Below are positions 8,085-17,454 of a DNA stretch of 64,000 nt, one piece after another (position 1 is the stretch's first letter; every line of letters starts with the position of its first letter). This DNA is from G963662905 sp963676725. Its GTDB lineage: Bacteria; Bacteroidota; Bacteroidia; Bacteroidales; WRLA01. The notes under the pieces are model-generated. The model did not search any database, was not told where the DNA came from, and saw only the letters and a program-made list of their open reading frames with translations. The DNA lies in contig OY781463.1 of assembly GCA_963676725.1 (NCBI GenBank), forward strand, positions 186,001 through 250,000. Reading direction: 5' to 3'. The translations under genes were made by a program, and so were the position numbers.

Positions 8085-10277
8085 TTATCTTGCAAAAAGT
8101 AATTCCCTATATTTCGGTAGTGGCCAAATTTCATTATCAACAATCAGTTCGAGTTTATCGATGTGCACTCTGATTTTTTCCATAAATGGCCGTACTTGTT
8201 CATCATAAGCGATGGCTTTTTCCCTTGTTTCGCTTATTCTGTTGGCGATTTTCCTTGCTTCAATCATCTCATTTACAAGCTCTTTTATATCAGAGATATG
8301 TGTTGATACATTTCGGATTTGCTCAATTCGGCCCTTTGCTAGGGATTTGTATTCAACATCTTCAAAAATATCTTTCAATCCTTGAACATTTTTGATGAGC
8401 AAATTCATATAGTTCACTCCTGTAGGCACAATATGATTGATGGACAGATCGCCCAATACCCTTGATTCAATCTGAATGATTTTTGTGAATTTTTCGTATT
8501 CAACTTCCAGACGACCTTCCAGTTCTTTGTTATTGTAAATCCCTAAATTCCGGAAGAGCTCTTTTGCTTCCTTTTTGTGATATGCGTCAAGGCCAAGCGG
8601 CACACTTTTAATATTCGTCAGGCCTCTTTTTTGGGCTTCAGTTTCCCATTCCTTGCTATATCCGTTTCCTTCAAAGCGCACCGGTTCAGATTCGATGATA
8701 TATTTTTTTAGTACCTGAAAAATTGCTTCATCCTTTTTTGTTCCGCTAAAGATCAGCTCGTCAACTTCGGTTTTAAAATCTTTTAATTGCTGAGCAATCG
8801 CGGTGTTCAGCACGATCATGGGGGCGGCAATATTGGCGGCAGAGCCAACAGCCCTGAATTCGAAACGGTTTCCGGTGAATGCAAATGGGGATGTTCTGTT
8901 TCTGTCTGTATTATCGAGCAGGATTTCAGGAATTTTACCAATATTTAGTTTTAGGTCTGTTTTTAATTCAGGGTCCATTTCTTTATTGTCCGGAACTTTT
9001 TCAACGATTTCATTCAGCATATGCGTAAGGTGCCGGCCCAGAAAAGCACTAATAATAGATGGTGGCGCTTCATTTGCTCCCATTCGGTGAGTGTTCCCCG
9101 CGCTCATTACGCTAGCCCTCAGTAAATCGCTGTTTTTATGAACGGCTTTCACTGTATTGATCAGAAATGTAAGGAATTGCAGATTTGTTTTTGGGTTTCG
9201 CCCCGGTTTAAAAAGGTTTGTACCCGTATCTGTGCTCAAAGACCAATTGCAGTGCTTGCCTGATCCATTGATTCCAGCAAAGGGTTTTTCATGGAAAAGT
9301 ACACGAAAATGATGCTTTCTTGCTGTCCGTCGCATCAATTCCATGACCAATTGATTGTGGTCATTGGCGAGATTGGTTTCTTCAAAAATTGGTGCGCATT
9401 CAAATTGATTTGGCGCTACTTCATTATGACGGGTTTTTATTGGAATACCTAGTTTATAGGCTTCTTGCTCAAAATCATACATAAAAGCTTTTACCCTTTC
9501 CGGGATGGCGCCAAAATAATGATCATCCATTTGCTGGTCTTTCGATGATGCATGGCCCATCAATGTCCTTCCTGTAAGCATCATATCCGGTCGGGCGCAA
9601 AAAAGCGACTCATCAATAAGAAAGTACTCTTGTTCCCAGCCTGTATTGGAAGTAACCTTTCGGACATTTTTGTCAAAATATTGGCAAACATCAACAGCAG
9701 CCTTATCCATTGCGCTTAGTGCTTTAAGTAATGGCGTTTTATAATCTAGGGCTTCGCCTGTATAAGAGACAAAAATGGTGGGAATACATAAGGTCCTATT
9801 GATGATAAAGGCCGGAGAACTGGTGTCCCAGGCGGTGTAGCCCCTTGCTTCAAAGGTATTTCTTAGGCCACCACTGGGGAAACTGGAAGCGTCAGGCTCT
9901 TGTTGGGCCAATCGCTCGCCACTAAAATTTTCCACAACCCCGCCGAATTCGGAAAATTCGATAAAAGCATCGTGTTTTTCTGCTGTGCTGTCGGTAAGTG
10001 GATGAAACCAGTGTGTATAATGTGTGGCGCCCATCTCTGTTGCCCATGTTTTCATCCCTGCTGCAATTTGATCGGCAAGCGTTCGGTCGATGGGTTCGTT
10101 CTTCTCTGTGCTGCGCGTAAATACCTCATAAGCATCAATATTCAGGTATTTTTTCATTTTTGTGCGATCGAACACATTATTACCATAATATTCACTGGTT
10201 GTTTGTGCTTTTTTCTCTGATTTAATAGGTTCTCTCCTGAATAATTCCTGTAATGCCTGAAATCTAAGCTTCGCCAT
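8085..10277 (-). CDS. glnN: Glutamine synthetase type III
   Basis: Makes glutamine from glutamate, ammonia and ATP. Type III enzymes (GlnN) are the usual form in Bacteroidota, about 730 residues long and dodecameric. The product here is 730 residues from the ATG at 10277 (MAKLRFQALQEL), the normal GSIII start; an in-frame extension to 10349 is unlikely. Catalytic segments seen are NEVAPNQFECAPIFEE, KPFAGINGSGKHCNWSL, and NRTSPFAFTGNRFEFRAVGS. The C-terminal ~150 residues are the charged helical tail special to this class. A TATATTTG box at 10390-10397 on the minus strand gives a leader of roughly 105 nt. No GlnK or regulator gene is adjacent. Confidence 0.96.
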   Translation of the reverse strand: MAKLRFQALQELFRREPIKSEKKAQTTSEYYGNNVFDRTKMKKYLNIDAYEVFTRSTEKNEPIDRTLADQIAAGMKTWATEMGATHYTHWFHPLTDSTAEKHDAFIEFSEFGGVVENFSGERLAQQEPDASSFPSGGLRNTFEARGYTAWDTSSPAFIINRTLCIPTIFVSYTGEALDYKTPLLKALSAMDKAAVDVCQYFDKNVRKVTSNTGWEQEYFLIDESLFCARPDMMLTGRTLMGHASSKDQQMDDHYFGAIPERVKAFMYDFEQEAYKLGIPIKTRHNEVAPNQFECAPIFEETNLANDHNQLVMELMRRTARKHHFRVLFHEKPFAGINGSGKHCNWSLSTDTGTNLFKPGRNPKTNLQFLTFLINTVKAVHKNSDLLRASVMSAGNTHRMGANEAPPSIISAFLGRHLTHMLNEIVEKVPDNKEMDPELKTDLKLNIGKIPEILLDNTDRNRTSPFAFTGNRFEFRAVGSAANIAAPMIVLNTAIAQQLKDFKTEVDELIFSGTKKDEAIFQVLKKYIIESEPVRFEGNGYSKEWETEAQKRGLTNIKSVPLGLDAYHKKEAKELFRNLGIYNNKELEGRLEVEYEKFTKIIQIESRVLGDLSINHIVPTGVNYMNLLIKNVQGLKDIFEDVEYKSLAKGRIEQIRNVSTHISDIKELVNEMIEARKIANRISETREKAIAYDEQVRPFMEKIRVHIDKLELIVDNEIWPLPKYRELLFAR

Positions 10278-10389
10278 AATTATTAATTTTTGTTGTTCAG
10301 TCGATTTTGCTTCAATGCCTTCAAATTTTATCAACCTTTTTGAATGCAATCCCGACTGATTAAATCAATAGATTGTATTTTTTGTTCGG

Positions 10390-10397
10390 CAAATATA
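10390..10397 (-). promoter_or_regulatory. Candidate -7 element for glnN
   Basis: Minus-strand TATATTTG, 113 nt upstream of the glnN ATG at 10277. The AT-rich 10398-10548 stretch between the two divergent promoters contains no ORF I would defend. Confidence 0.5.
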
Positions 10398-10523
10398 GAA
10401 TTATTTTGAAATAGCCCCTATAAATTCATTCATATTGGTATAAAAAGTAATTTAAAATTAACATTAGGCCTAAAAAATAAACAATATTCAAAGAAAATCA
10501 TTGTTATTCAAATAACAATAGAG

Positions 10524-10556
10524 TTGAATTTCTTTTTATATTTCCTTCTATCTTTG
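10524..10556 (+). promoter_or_regulatory. Candidate promoter of the UvrA-like gene
   Basis: TTG at 10524-10526 and TATCTTTG at 10549-10556, 22 nt apart, ending 32 nt before the ATG. The spacing is slightly longer than the 19 nt of the rRNA promoters. Confidence 0.5.
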
Positions 10557-10588
10557 CATCATAATCGGTATACTAAACGACCCACTTT

Positions 10589-13500
10589 ATGCATCGAACG
10601 GAATTAAAACTATCGGGACTCACAGAAAATAATCTGAAATCAATTGATGTTGTGATTCCGCATAATCAGTTAACCGTAATTACAGGCCCTTCGGGTTCAG
10701 GAAAATCTTCATTGGCATTTGATGTGCTTTTTCGTGAAGGTCAAAGGCGTATGATGACGGATTTGTCAATATCTGCTCGTCAAATGACATCAAAAATGAA
10801 GAGTCCTGCGGCAACAGAAATTAGCGGAATGCGTGCAGCGCTTGCTCTTGGGCAAAATGTGGGAAGCCTCAGTGATCGTTCAACTATAGGCACTTTTACT
10901 AATATTTATGATGATCTGCGCTTACTTTTTGCTCGATTGGGGAAAAGTGAGCTTGTGCCTGATATTAAAATGGAGCGAAGCTTGTTTTCTTTTAATCATA
11001 AGAAAGGAGCCTGTCCTGATTGTAATGGGCTTGGGTGTACCGAATTTATCGATTCTCAAAAACTAATTGCTGATGCCGGTAAAACAATTCGCCAAGGTGC
11101 CTTTGTGATGACAACTCCTTCGGGCTATATCGTTTATTCTCAGGTTACTATGGATGTGCTTAATGATGTGTGTAATGCGCATGGCTTTCATGTTGATATT
11201 CCTTGGGAACAATTGAAAAAGGAAGAACAAGATGTAGTGCTTTTTGGCAGCACTCGTTTGAAAGTTCCTTTTGGCAAGCATACACTAGAATCCAGAATGA
11301 AATGGTCGGGGATTACTGCCAAGCCACGCGAAGATGCCTTTTATCCGGGCATTATTCCTACGATGGAAGATATTCTTCGCCGCGACAGAAATGGTAATAT
11401 TCTTCGTTTTGTCTCTTCGCGGCCTTGCGAAAGCTGTGGTGGACAGCGATTGAATAAAGTCGCCCGCTCTGTACTGTTTGATGCGAAAGGGATACACGCT
11501 TTTGTGACTATGTCCATTAGTGAACTGGCAGTATATTTTTCTGAAACAAATACATTTATTAATCATCCTGTTTATCAGGAAATTGCAGCAGATATTCTTG
11601 CAAAAGCGCATGGTTTACTTGAATTGGGCTTAGGCCACCTGCATCTTTCAGATTCTTTGATCCATGTGACCAGAAGTGAGCTTCAGCGTATGCGACTGGC
11701 GCAACAGATAATCAGCGGGCTTAGCGGTTTGATTTATGTTTTGGATGAACCATCTGCAGGCGTGCACCCTCAAGAAAATGAGAAAATAATAAGACAGTTA
11801 TTTCGCTTACGCGATATGGGAAATACTGTAATTGTTGTTGAGCACAATATTCAGAATATTGTTAATGCAGATTTTCTGATCGATCTCGGTCCTGGGGGTG
11901 GGAGTAAAGGAGGAAAGCTAATTTTTCAGGGAACGCCCTCGGAGATGTTGCGCAATCAAAGCCTGAAATCCCTGACGCGCGATTATCTCTTAAAGAAAAG
12001 GCCGCATTTTGAAGAAGAAAATGTCGATTTGCAAGCGCTGGATATTTGTGTCGACAATTTTCCTGCGTTTCATTTGAAGAAAAATGCACTCAATGTAATC
12101 ACTGGACCTTCAGGGAATTCGATGCTCGACCTGCTTCGGATACTTAAAGAGAAAAAGGATCTTTTTGATGGGAAAATCCTCCATATGGATCAAAATCCAA
12201 TAGGGAGAACAGTGCGCAGTAATCCGGCGACATATACCAAATTGTTTGATAAAATCAGGGCTTTATACGCTGCTTTGCCTGAGGCAAAATCCCGGGGGCT
12301 AAAATCTTCTGATTTTTCTTTTAATAATAAAGGAGGGCGCTGCGAGCATTGCCAAGGAGCCGGCTTGCTGGAAATTGGGATGCATTTTATGGAGAATGTT
12401 CATACGCCTTGTCCTTATTGTAAGGGCAAACGCTTTCAGGAAAAAGTATTGCAGGTTCGTTTTTTGGGGAAGGATATTGCTCAAATTCTGGACCTTACAG
12501 TAGAAGAGGCTGTTTTGTTTTTTGAGTCTCAGCCCAAAATCCTTAAATTTTTACGCGTCTTGCAGCAATTGGGCCTTGGATATATCCGACTGGGGCAAGC
12601 AGCAACACGCATTTCGGGCGGTGAAGCGCAAAGGCTTAAGTTGGCTGCTGCTTTGGTGAAAGCTTCTGAAAGCCTTGTTTTGCTTGAGTTCCCATGCACA
12701 GGATTGCATATGGATGATGTTACTCAACTTGTGGCTTCCCTGAGAAAAATGGCAGTGAAGGGAAATACATTTCTTGTGATTGAGAATCATATGGATTTTT
12801 TATCTGCAGCAGATCATATTATTGAATTACATACAGATAAGGTGTTTGAAGGAGCACCCGGTCAAATGCTGGCCATAAAGAATAGCCTTACTTATTCTTT
12901 ATTTGCTCGACGGGAAAAAATGGATTTTCAAATTGCTCATACAGCTGATTCTCATGCATCTGATCCCATAAGCATGAAAGGCGTGAGCACACACAATCTC
13001 AAATATGTCGATATCGAGATTCCATTAGGCACGTTTGCGGCAATTACAGGGCCAAGTGGTTCGGGAAAATCTTCCTTGGCTTTCGATACAATAATGACCG
13101 AAGGACGTTATCGTTTTTTAAGCAATTTCAGCGTTTGGATGCGCAGCCGAATAAAGGGTTTGCAAAAAGGAAGCTGGCAAAAATGTACAAAAATGATTCC
13201 GGCTATTGGCATTGGAAGAAATTCTTTTAAAGCAAATCCACGTTCTACAGCAGCCACTCATTCAGGGGTTTATGATATGATGCGACTTTTGTATAGCCGG
13301 ATTGGGCGCAATGGAAACAGAAAAAACGATTTCCTTGCTTCCGATTTTTCTTTTAATAACGATATCGGCGCATGCCCCCAATGCAAAGGATTGAGCTTTA
13401 TTCGTACTGCCGATCCTGAAAAATTAATTAGTAATCCCGAATTATCAGTGTTTGAAGGAGCATTAAAGGCTCATAAAACGGGTCGGTTTTATGGTGATAA

Positions 13501-15328
13501 AAACGGGAAATATCTCGCTATTTTATCGGCAGTAGAAGAATCAATGGGCTTAGATTTTCATAAGCCTTGGGATGCACTTTCTGATGGTGAAAGGGTTATA
13601 ATAATGTATGGCTTGCCTCATCAGGAATTTGAAGTGGAGTGGAATTTCCAGACAAAAACCCGAACAGGAACGCATAAGTTTCGGTCTGAATGGCCTGGTT
13701 TTGTGTCGTTTGTTAATGAGGAATATGAACGCAAGCATGCGGGAAACAAGGCAGAAGGGCTGGAATCTTTAATGAGCGACAAAGCCTGTGATGCCTGTGG
13801 TACATACGCCCTGTGCCCGGAGGTTTTGCAGGTATGTGTTGATGGTTTGCATATTGGTCAAATGGCTGATATGGAAGCAAATAAACTTTTGGATTTATGC
13901 CAAAAATATTTAGATAATGGGGAAATTCCTTCTCATCCTCCGGAAGATTTTGCGATTGCCCGCGAATTGCTGAAACTGCTGGCGTCCCGTTTAGAAATGA
14001 TTTGTATGTCGGGCCTCGACTACTTGCCCCTTTCACGTCGCACACGAACTTTGTCTGGTGGTGAATTGCAACGATTGCGTATTGCTGCGCATGCTTCGGG
14101 TCAGCTACAAGATGTTCTTTATGTTTTGGATGAGCCTACAGCCGGCCTCCATCCTGAGGATGCAAAAAAGATTATTCAGTTATTGCAAAATCTTCGTAAT
14201 CTGGGAAATACGGTTTTGGTGGTTGAACATAATATGGACTTAGTCCGACAATGTGATCTTGTTTTTGATATGGGGCCGGGCGGTGGTAGCGATGGTGGTG
14301 AAATAATTGCTCAAGCTAGCCCGAGGGAAATTTCGAGCCGGAATATTAGCCCAAGTGCTTCATGGCTGGACCTTCGCTATAAGCCAATGCATATTTCCAA
14401 TTCTGTTCCCGAGAGCCAAGAATGGATGAGCATTAAGTCTGCAAATGCAAATAACCTGAAAAATATAGATGTGCGTTTTCCTGTCGGTCGTTTGTGTTTG
14501 ATTAGCGGTCTTTCTGGCAGCGGGAAAACCAGCTTGTTGCGTGATGTGATTTATAAAAGTGTGTCCGCCGGCAGGGCAAAAAATTGTGAAAGTATGGAAG
14601 GCTTTGGGCAACATAGTGTTTCAGGATTTGAGCAAAAAGCCGCCGAAGGTCAGGGTATTGTGGGTACTTATTCTCAATTTTTTGATGATATAAGAATATT
14701 GTTTGCTATGCAGGAAGCAGCGAAAAACAACGCTTTTACAAAGACTCATTTTAGCCTTTTTGCAAAAGGTGGGCGCTGTGAGATCTGCAAAGGTCAGGGG
14801 AGTATTAGCGCTAAACTCGATTTTCTTTCCGATGCAGCAGTGCTTTGCGATGAGTGTAAGGGCAAAAGATTTCAAAAGCAAATGCTGCAAATTGAATATC
14901 AGGGAAAGAATATTGCGGATGTTTTGGAGATGTCTGTAAAGGAAGCTTGTGTGTTTTTTGCAAAAGAGAAAGGCATACACGATAATCTCCAAACCCTTTG
15001 CGATGCAGGTCTGGGATATCTCCATGTGGGGCAGGCTAGTAAATCCCTTTCTTCGGGTGAGAAGCAGCGTTTGCTTTTGTGTAATGTGCTTAATGCAAAG
15101 AAAAAGGAACAAAATTTAATTTTGTTGGATGAACCGTCAAGGGGGCTTCATCCCAGTGATGTGGCTTCTCTGCTTAAGATTTTTTCGCGTTTGGTGCACG
15201 AAGGAAATAGTTTGATCATCAGTGATCACCATCCGTTAATTTTCCAAACTATTGATTATCTGGTGGAGCTGGGTCCAAAAGGAGGGAGTTTGGGAGGAAA
15301 ATTGATAAGAAGTGGGTTTGTTGGTTAA
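10589..15328 (+). CDS. Giant UvrA-like ABC ATPase with four ABC modules (fused duplicate)
   Basis: 1579 residues, against about 940 for ordinary UvrA. It contains two UvrA-like halves. Walker A motifs sit near residues 32 (GPSGSGKSS), 506 (GPSGNSM, Lys lost), 821 (GPSGSGKSS) and 1307 (GLSGSGKTS). Signature motifs lie near 360 (TRSELQRMRLA, degenerate), 675 (ISGGEAQRL), 1155 (LSGGELQRL) and 1487 (LSSGEKQRL). Walker B is LDEPSAG near 384, LLEFPCTG near 697 (Asp-Glu replaced by Glu-Phe), LDEPTAG near 1179 and LDEPSRG near 1512. Each half has a UvrA-type zinc finger of CxxC pairs (CEHC/CPYC and CEIC/CDEC). The gap between the first Walker A and the first CxxC is only about 100 residues, so the UvrB-binding insertion seems absent. 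It is probably a damage- or drug-related UvrA paralogue rather than the housekeeping one. It stands alone in the plus direction. Confidence 0.9.
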   Translation: MHRTELKLSGLTENNLKSIDVVIPHNQLTVITGPSGSGKSSLAFDVLFREGQRRMMTDLSISARQMTSKMKSPAATEISGMRAALALGQNVGSLSDRSTIGTFTNIYDDLRLLFARLGKSELVPDIKMERSLFSFNHKKGACPDCNGLGCTEFIDSQKLIADAGKTIRQGAFVMTTPSGYIVYSQVTMDVLNDVCNAHGFHVDIPWEQLKKEEQDVVLFGSTRLKVPFGKHTLESRMKWSGITAKPREDAFYPGIIPTMEDILRRDRNGNILRFVSSRPCESCGGQRLNKVARSVLFDAKGIHAFVTMSISELAVYFSETNTFINHPVYQEIAADILAKAHGLLELGLGHLHLSDSLIHVTRSELQRMRLAQQIISGLSGLIYVLDEPSAGVHPQENEKIIRQLFRLRDMGNTVIVVEHNIQNIVNADFLIDLGPGGGSKGGKLIFQGTPSEMLRNQSLKSLTRDYLLKKRPHFEEENVDLQALDICVDNFPAFHLKKNALNVITGPSGNSMLDLLRILKEKKDLFDGKILHMDQNPIGRTVRSNPATYTKLFDKIRALYAALPEAKSRGLKSSDFSFNNKGGRCEHCQGAGLLEIGMHFMENVHTPCPYCKGKRFQEKVLQVRFLGKDIAQILDLTVEEAVLFFESQPKILKFLRVLQQLGLGYIRLGQAATRISGGEAQRLKLAAALVKASESLVLLEFPCTGLHMDDVTQLVASLRKMAVKGNTFLVIENHMDFLSAADHIIELHTDKVFEGAPGQMLAIKNSLTYSLFARREKMDFQIAHTADSHASDPISMKGVSTHNLKYVDIEIPLGTFAAITGPSGSGKSSLAFDTIMTEGRYRFLSNFSVWMRSRIKGLQKGSWQKCTKMIPAIGIGRNSFKANPRSTAATHSGVYDMMRLLYSRIGRNGNRKNDFLASDFSFNNDIGACPQCKGLSFIRTADPEKLISNPELSVFEGALKAHKTGRFYGDKNGKYLAILSAVEESMGLDFHKPWDALSDGERVIIMYGLPHQEFEVEWNFQTKTRTGTHKFRSEWPGFVSFVNEEYERKHAGNKAEGLESLMSDKACDACGTYALCPEVLQVCVDGLHIGQMADMEANKLLDLCQKYLDNGEIPSHPPEDFAIARELLKLLASRLEMICMSGLDYLPLSRRTRTLSGGELQRLRIAAHASGQLQDVLYVLDEPTAGLHPEDAKKIIQLLQNLRNLGNTVLVVEHNMDLVRQCDLVFDMGPGGGSDGGEIIAQASPREISSRNISPSASWLDLRYKPMHISNSVPESQEWMSIKSANANNLKNIDVRFPVGRLCLISGLSGSGKTSLLRDVIYKSVSAGRAKNCESMEGFGQHSVSGFEQKAAEGQGIVGTYSQFFDDIRILFAMQEAAKNNAFTKTHFSLFAKGGRCEICKGQGSISAKLDFLSDAAVLCDECKGKRFQKQMLQIEYQGKNIADVLEMSVKEACVFFAKEKGIHDNLQTLCDAGLGYLHVGQASKSLSSGEKQRLLLCNVLNAKKKEQNLILLDEPSRGLHPSDVASLLKIFSRLVHEGNSLIISDHHPLIFQTIDYLVELGPKGGSLGGKLIRSGFVG

Positions 15329-15500
15329 TAAGTTCATTTACCGGAAGTCGAGCGGAGCCGATACCAGATTAATAAGTTCATTTACCGGAAGTCGAGCGGA
15401 GCCGAGACTGGGTTAATGAGTTTTAATTTACCGGAGGTTGAGCGGAGCCGAAACCGGGTTAATAAGTTCATTTACCGGAGGTTGAGCGAAGTCGAAACCG
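15323..15500. repeat. Four tandem 44-46 bp repeats with palindromic cores
   Basis: Units start at 15323, 15367, 15411 and 15457 (44, 44, 46 and 44 bp). Each reads roughly ggttaataagttcatttacc followed by ggaggttgagcggagccgaa. Across the unit junction CCGG-x-GGTT pairs with AACC-x-GG, giving a REP-like hairpin. The first unit supplies the stop codon of the UvrA-like gene. A similar gagcggagccgaa core is, as I recall, a common dispersed repeat in Bacteroidota. Confidence 0.85.
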
Positions 15501-15545
15501 TGTTTATTCCATTGGTGGTTAAACTGTGTATTATGACGGATTATG

Positions 15546-16787
15546 TTAGGTCAAAAATTGCACAGCAGGAATTGCTAAAATGTCTTTGCTTAATTCTTTG
15601 ATGTTTAAATCCATAGATAAAACTATCCTATGTAAAAGTGGTTTGTCCAAAATATCCTCAAGCCCTCGCAGGTTTCTTGCGTCAACTGATCGGACATTTC
15701 CGCTTTTTTTTATCTCTATAGCAATATATCCCTCTTCGGTTTCAATGAGCAAGTCGACTTCCCTGCCATCTGTAGTGCGTAGATGATATACTTGTGCGCC
15801 AACATTTATTGTCTTCAGTTGCTTATAGATCTCTGAAATGATGGCGCTTTCGAACTGGTGGCCGTTCAATTCACCTTGTTGTTGCAAAACCGCGCGTAGT
15901 ATGCCGGTATCCATAAAATGTATTTTGGGAGATTTTACCAGTCGTTTTCTTAAATTCTTATTCCATGATTGCAGCATTATTATTTGGTAGCTGATGTGCA
16001 TATATTCGATATAGCGTTGTACCGTCTTGGAACTAACACCGGCTTCTGAAGCAATTTTTGAGTTATTGATAAGCTGGCCGGTGTTCAATGCCATTAATTT
16101 TTGTGTTTTTGTGAAAGGCTCCAGGTTTCGGACTTCAACCAAATCCCGTATGTCTCGTTCAAGATATGTCTTCACATAATTATCAAGCCAATCCGATTTA
16201 TCTTCCGATGAAATGTTTGTTCCGGATATAGCTGGATATGCACCAAAACGTAAGTAATCATTAAAAACATTAAGCTTTTCGGCATGATTAGGGTCTAAAA
16301 GAAAAGGAAGGTTTCCTGCGTCTTTCGAGAGTATTAGCTTCTGAAATGCAGAGAGTTTAACGTCCTCTTTCCAGCTCTTGGTTAACGATTCCGTGAGAGT
16401 AAGTGGGTATAATTCTATAATTTGGCATCTGCCTGCCAAAGATTCCCTAATTTTTTTCATTAACATAATCTGTGCAGAACCCAGCAAAATATACCTTGAA
16501 TCCGGAAATTGGTCATAAACGGATTTAATGCTTTCAATGAGTCTGGGCTCTTTCTGTACTTCATCCAAAATAGCATTTGGATATGCTGTGTTCCATTGTA
16601 AGGCGGTGAGTGATTTATATTGTTCAATGGTAACAGGGTCTTCTATGGAAATATAACTGTAGTTTGGAAAGATATGTTTTACCAGAGTTGTTTTCCCTGT
16701 TTGCCGGGCACCCGTAATAACGATAATCCGACCAAAAGGGGATGTGCTTTTTTTATTGATTGTATGTGAAATTATTCTGTTTTTCAT
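15546..16787 (-). CDS. AAA ATPase with DUF4143 domain
   Basis: A 413-residue protein of the AAA_14 plus DUF4143 family, common in Bacteroidota, with no settled function. Visible are Walker A GARQTGKT (about 26-33), Walker B NAILDEVQKEP, a sensor-like ILLGSAQIML, a winged-helix-like segment (KIASEAGVSSKTVQRYIEY), and the DUF4143 core IHFMDTGILRAVL. The C-terminus TTDGREVDLLIETEEGYIAIEI has an (E/D)xD...ExK pattern reminiscent of PD-(D/E)XK nucleases, a known trait of this family. Start ATG 16787 is 13 nt from a TACCTTTG box. The promoter overlaps three 32-bp-spaced iterons, which suggests autoregulation. Repeats flank it on both sides, consistent with a mobile or accessory cassette. Confidence 0.88.
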   Translation of the reverse strand: MKNRIISHTINKKSTSPFGRIIVITGARQTGKTTLVKHIFPNYSYISIEDPVTIEQYKSLTALQWNTAYPNAILDEVQKEPRLIESIKSVYDQFPDSRYILLGSAQIMLMKKIRESLAGRCQIIELYPLTLTESLTKSWKEDVKLSAFQKLILSKDAGNLPFLLDPNHAEKLNVFNDYLRFGAYPAISGTNISSEDKSDWLDNYVKTYLERDIRDLVEVRNLEPFTKTQKLMALNTGQLINNSKIASEAGVSSKTVQRYIEYMHISYQIIMLQSWNKNLRKRLVKSPKIHFMDTGILRAVLQQQGELNGHQFESAIISEIYKQLKTINVGAQVYHLRTTDGREVDLLIETEEGYIAIEIKKSGNVRSVDARNLRGLEDILDKPLLHRIVLSMDLNIKELSKDILAIPAVQFLT

Positions 16788-16800
16788 GGAAATGTTTTCT

Positions 16801-16833
16801 CAAAGGTAATAAAAATTTATTTGCAATTCCAAA
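16801..16833 (-). promoter_or_regulatory. Promoter of the AAA/DUF4143 gene, overlapped by an iteron
   Basis: Minus strand TTTG at 16830-16833 and TACCTTTG at 16801-16808, 21 nt apart, followed by a leader of only about 10 nt. The -33 element is inside the first iteron, so a protein bound there would compete with RNA polymerase. Confidence 0.55.
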
Positions 16834-16909
16834 TATTACGCCAAAATTTGACATTCAATTCCAAATATTACGCCAAATTTGGATATACTATTCCAAATAT
16901 TACGCTAAA
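16824..16909. repeat. Three direct iterons at exact 32-bp spacing (putative operator)
   Basis: Copies of a 22-bp word containing attccaaatattacgcc occupy 16824-16845, 16856-16877 and 16888-16909. Copies one and two are identical over all 22 bases; copy three differs at two or three. The 32-bp period is close to three helical turns. The second copy also forms CCAAAT...ATTTGG with its downstream flank. Confidence 0.85.
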
Positions 16910-17082
16910 CTACTGGATAAATAACCAAGGAAAATATTCCTGTTTTAATAAGCTGCATAGGAAAAATTAAGTATCATCATTATAGAGTGCTATAATTAAG
17001 GTGTTTATGCGAATGGGTTTTTGATGATAGACGAGAAAATTTGCCGTAAAATCCTTTGGTTTATCTTCTTAATAGATTTATT

Positions 17083-17454
17083 GAGGTGTTCAAATAAATA
17101 CTTAACCTAATCGGTTGTTATATTGATAATTAGATTTCTCCCGCAGGATCTTCACTTCGTTTTGATCCCTTGGTCGAAAAGACAGGATTCGTTAGAGAGC
17201 AGACAAAAGTGGCGCGCGGACACAATAACTTTAAAATATATATGTCCGCGCGCCACTTTTGTCTATCTATATTTCACCATCTTGTCTTTTCGACTGAGGT
17301 CATTTTTCTTAGTTACAGTGTTTTATATTCTTTTTGATATAGAACACTCGTTAAATTACAAGCATAAGATGACCGAGGGAGAAATCTAAAACAACATTCA
17401 TTGAAATATACTGAATTTCATTGCTTAGCCTAAGTACTCAATTGAACACCTCAT
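17083..17454. repeat. Large imperfect palindrome (MITE-like element)
   Basis: Left arm 17083-17222, right arm 17243-17452. The innermost 22 bp (17201-17222 with 17243-17264) are perfectly complementary around a 20-nt loop. Further matching blocks are tcgaaaagaca (left arm) with tgtcttttcga, tagatttctccc with gggagaaatcta, and gaggtgttcaa at the outer end (17083-17093) with ttgaacacctc (17442-17452). Between the blocks the arms differ by insertions and point changes. No transposase is encoded, and the 88-codon ORF crossing it (17123-17389) resembles no protein. Confidence 0.8.

Noticed and set aside
10278..10349. Longer N-terminus of GlnN
   Set aside because: Type III glutamine synthetases begin MAKLRFQAL as from 10277; the added 24 residues have no counterpart I know of.
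15416..15601. 61-codon ORF over the 44-bp repeats
   Set aside because: The peptide is just a translation of the repeat core and varies with each unit.
16824..16909. CRISPR array
   Set aside because: There are only three copies of a 22-bp word with 10-bp gaps, too short for spacers, and no cas gene is near.
17123..17389. 88-codon ORF in the palindrome
   Set aside because: It crosses arms of an inverted repeat and has no protein-like features.
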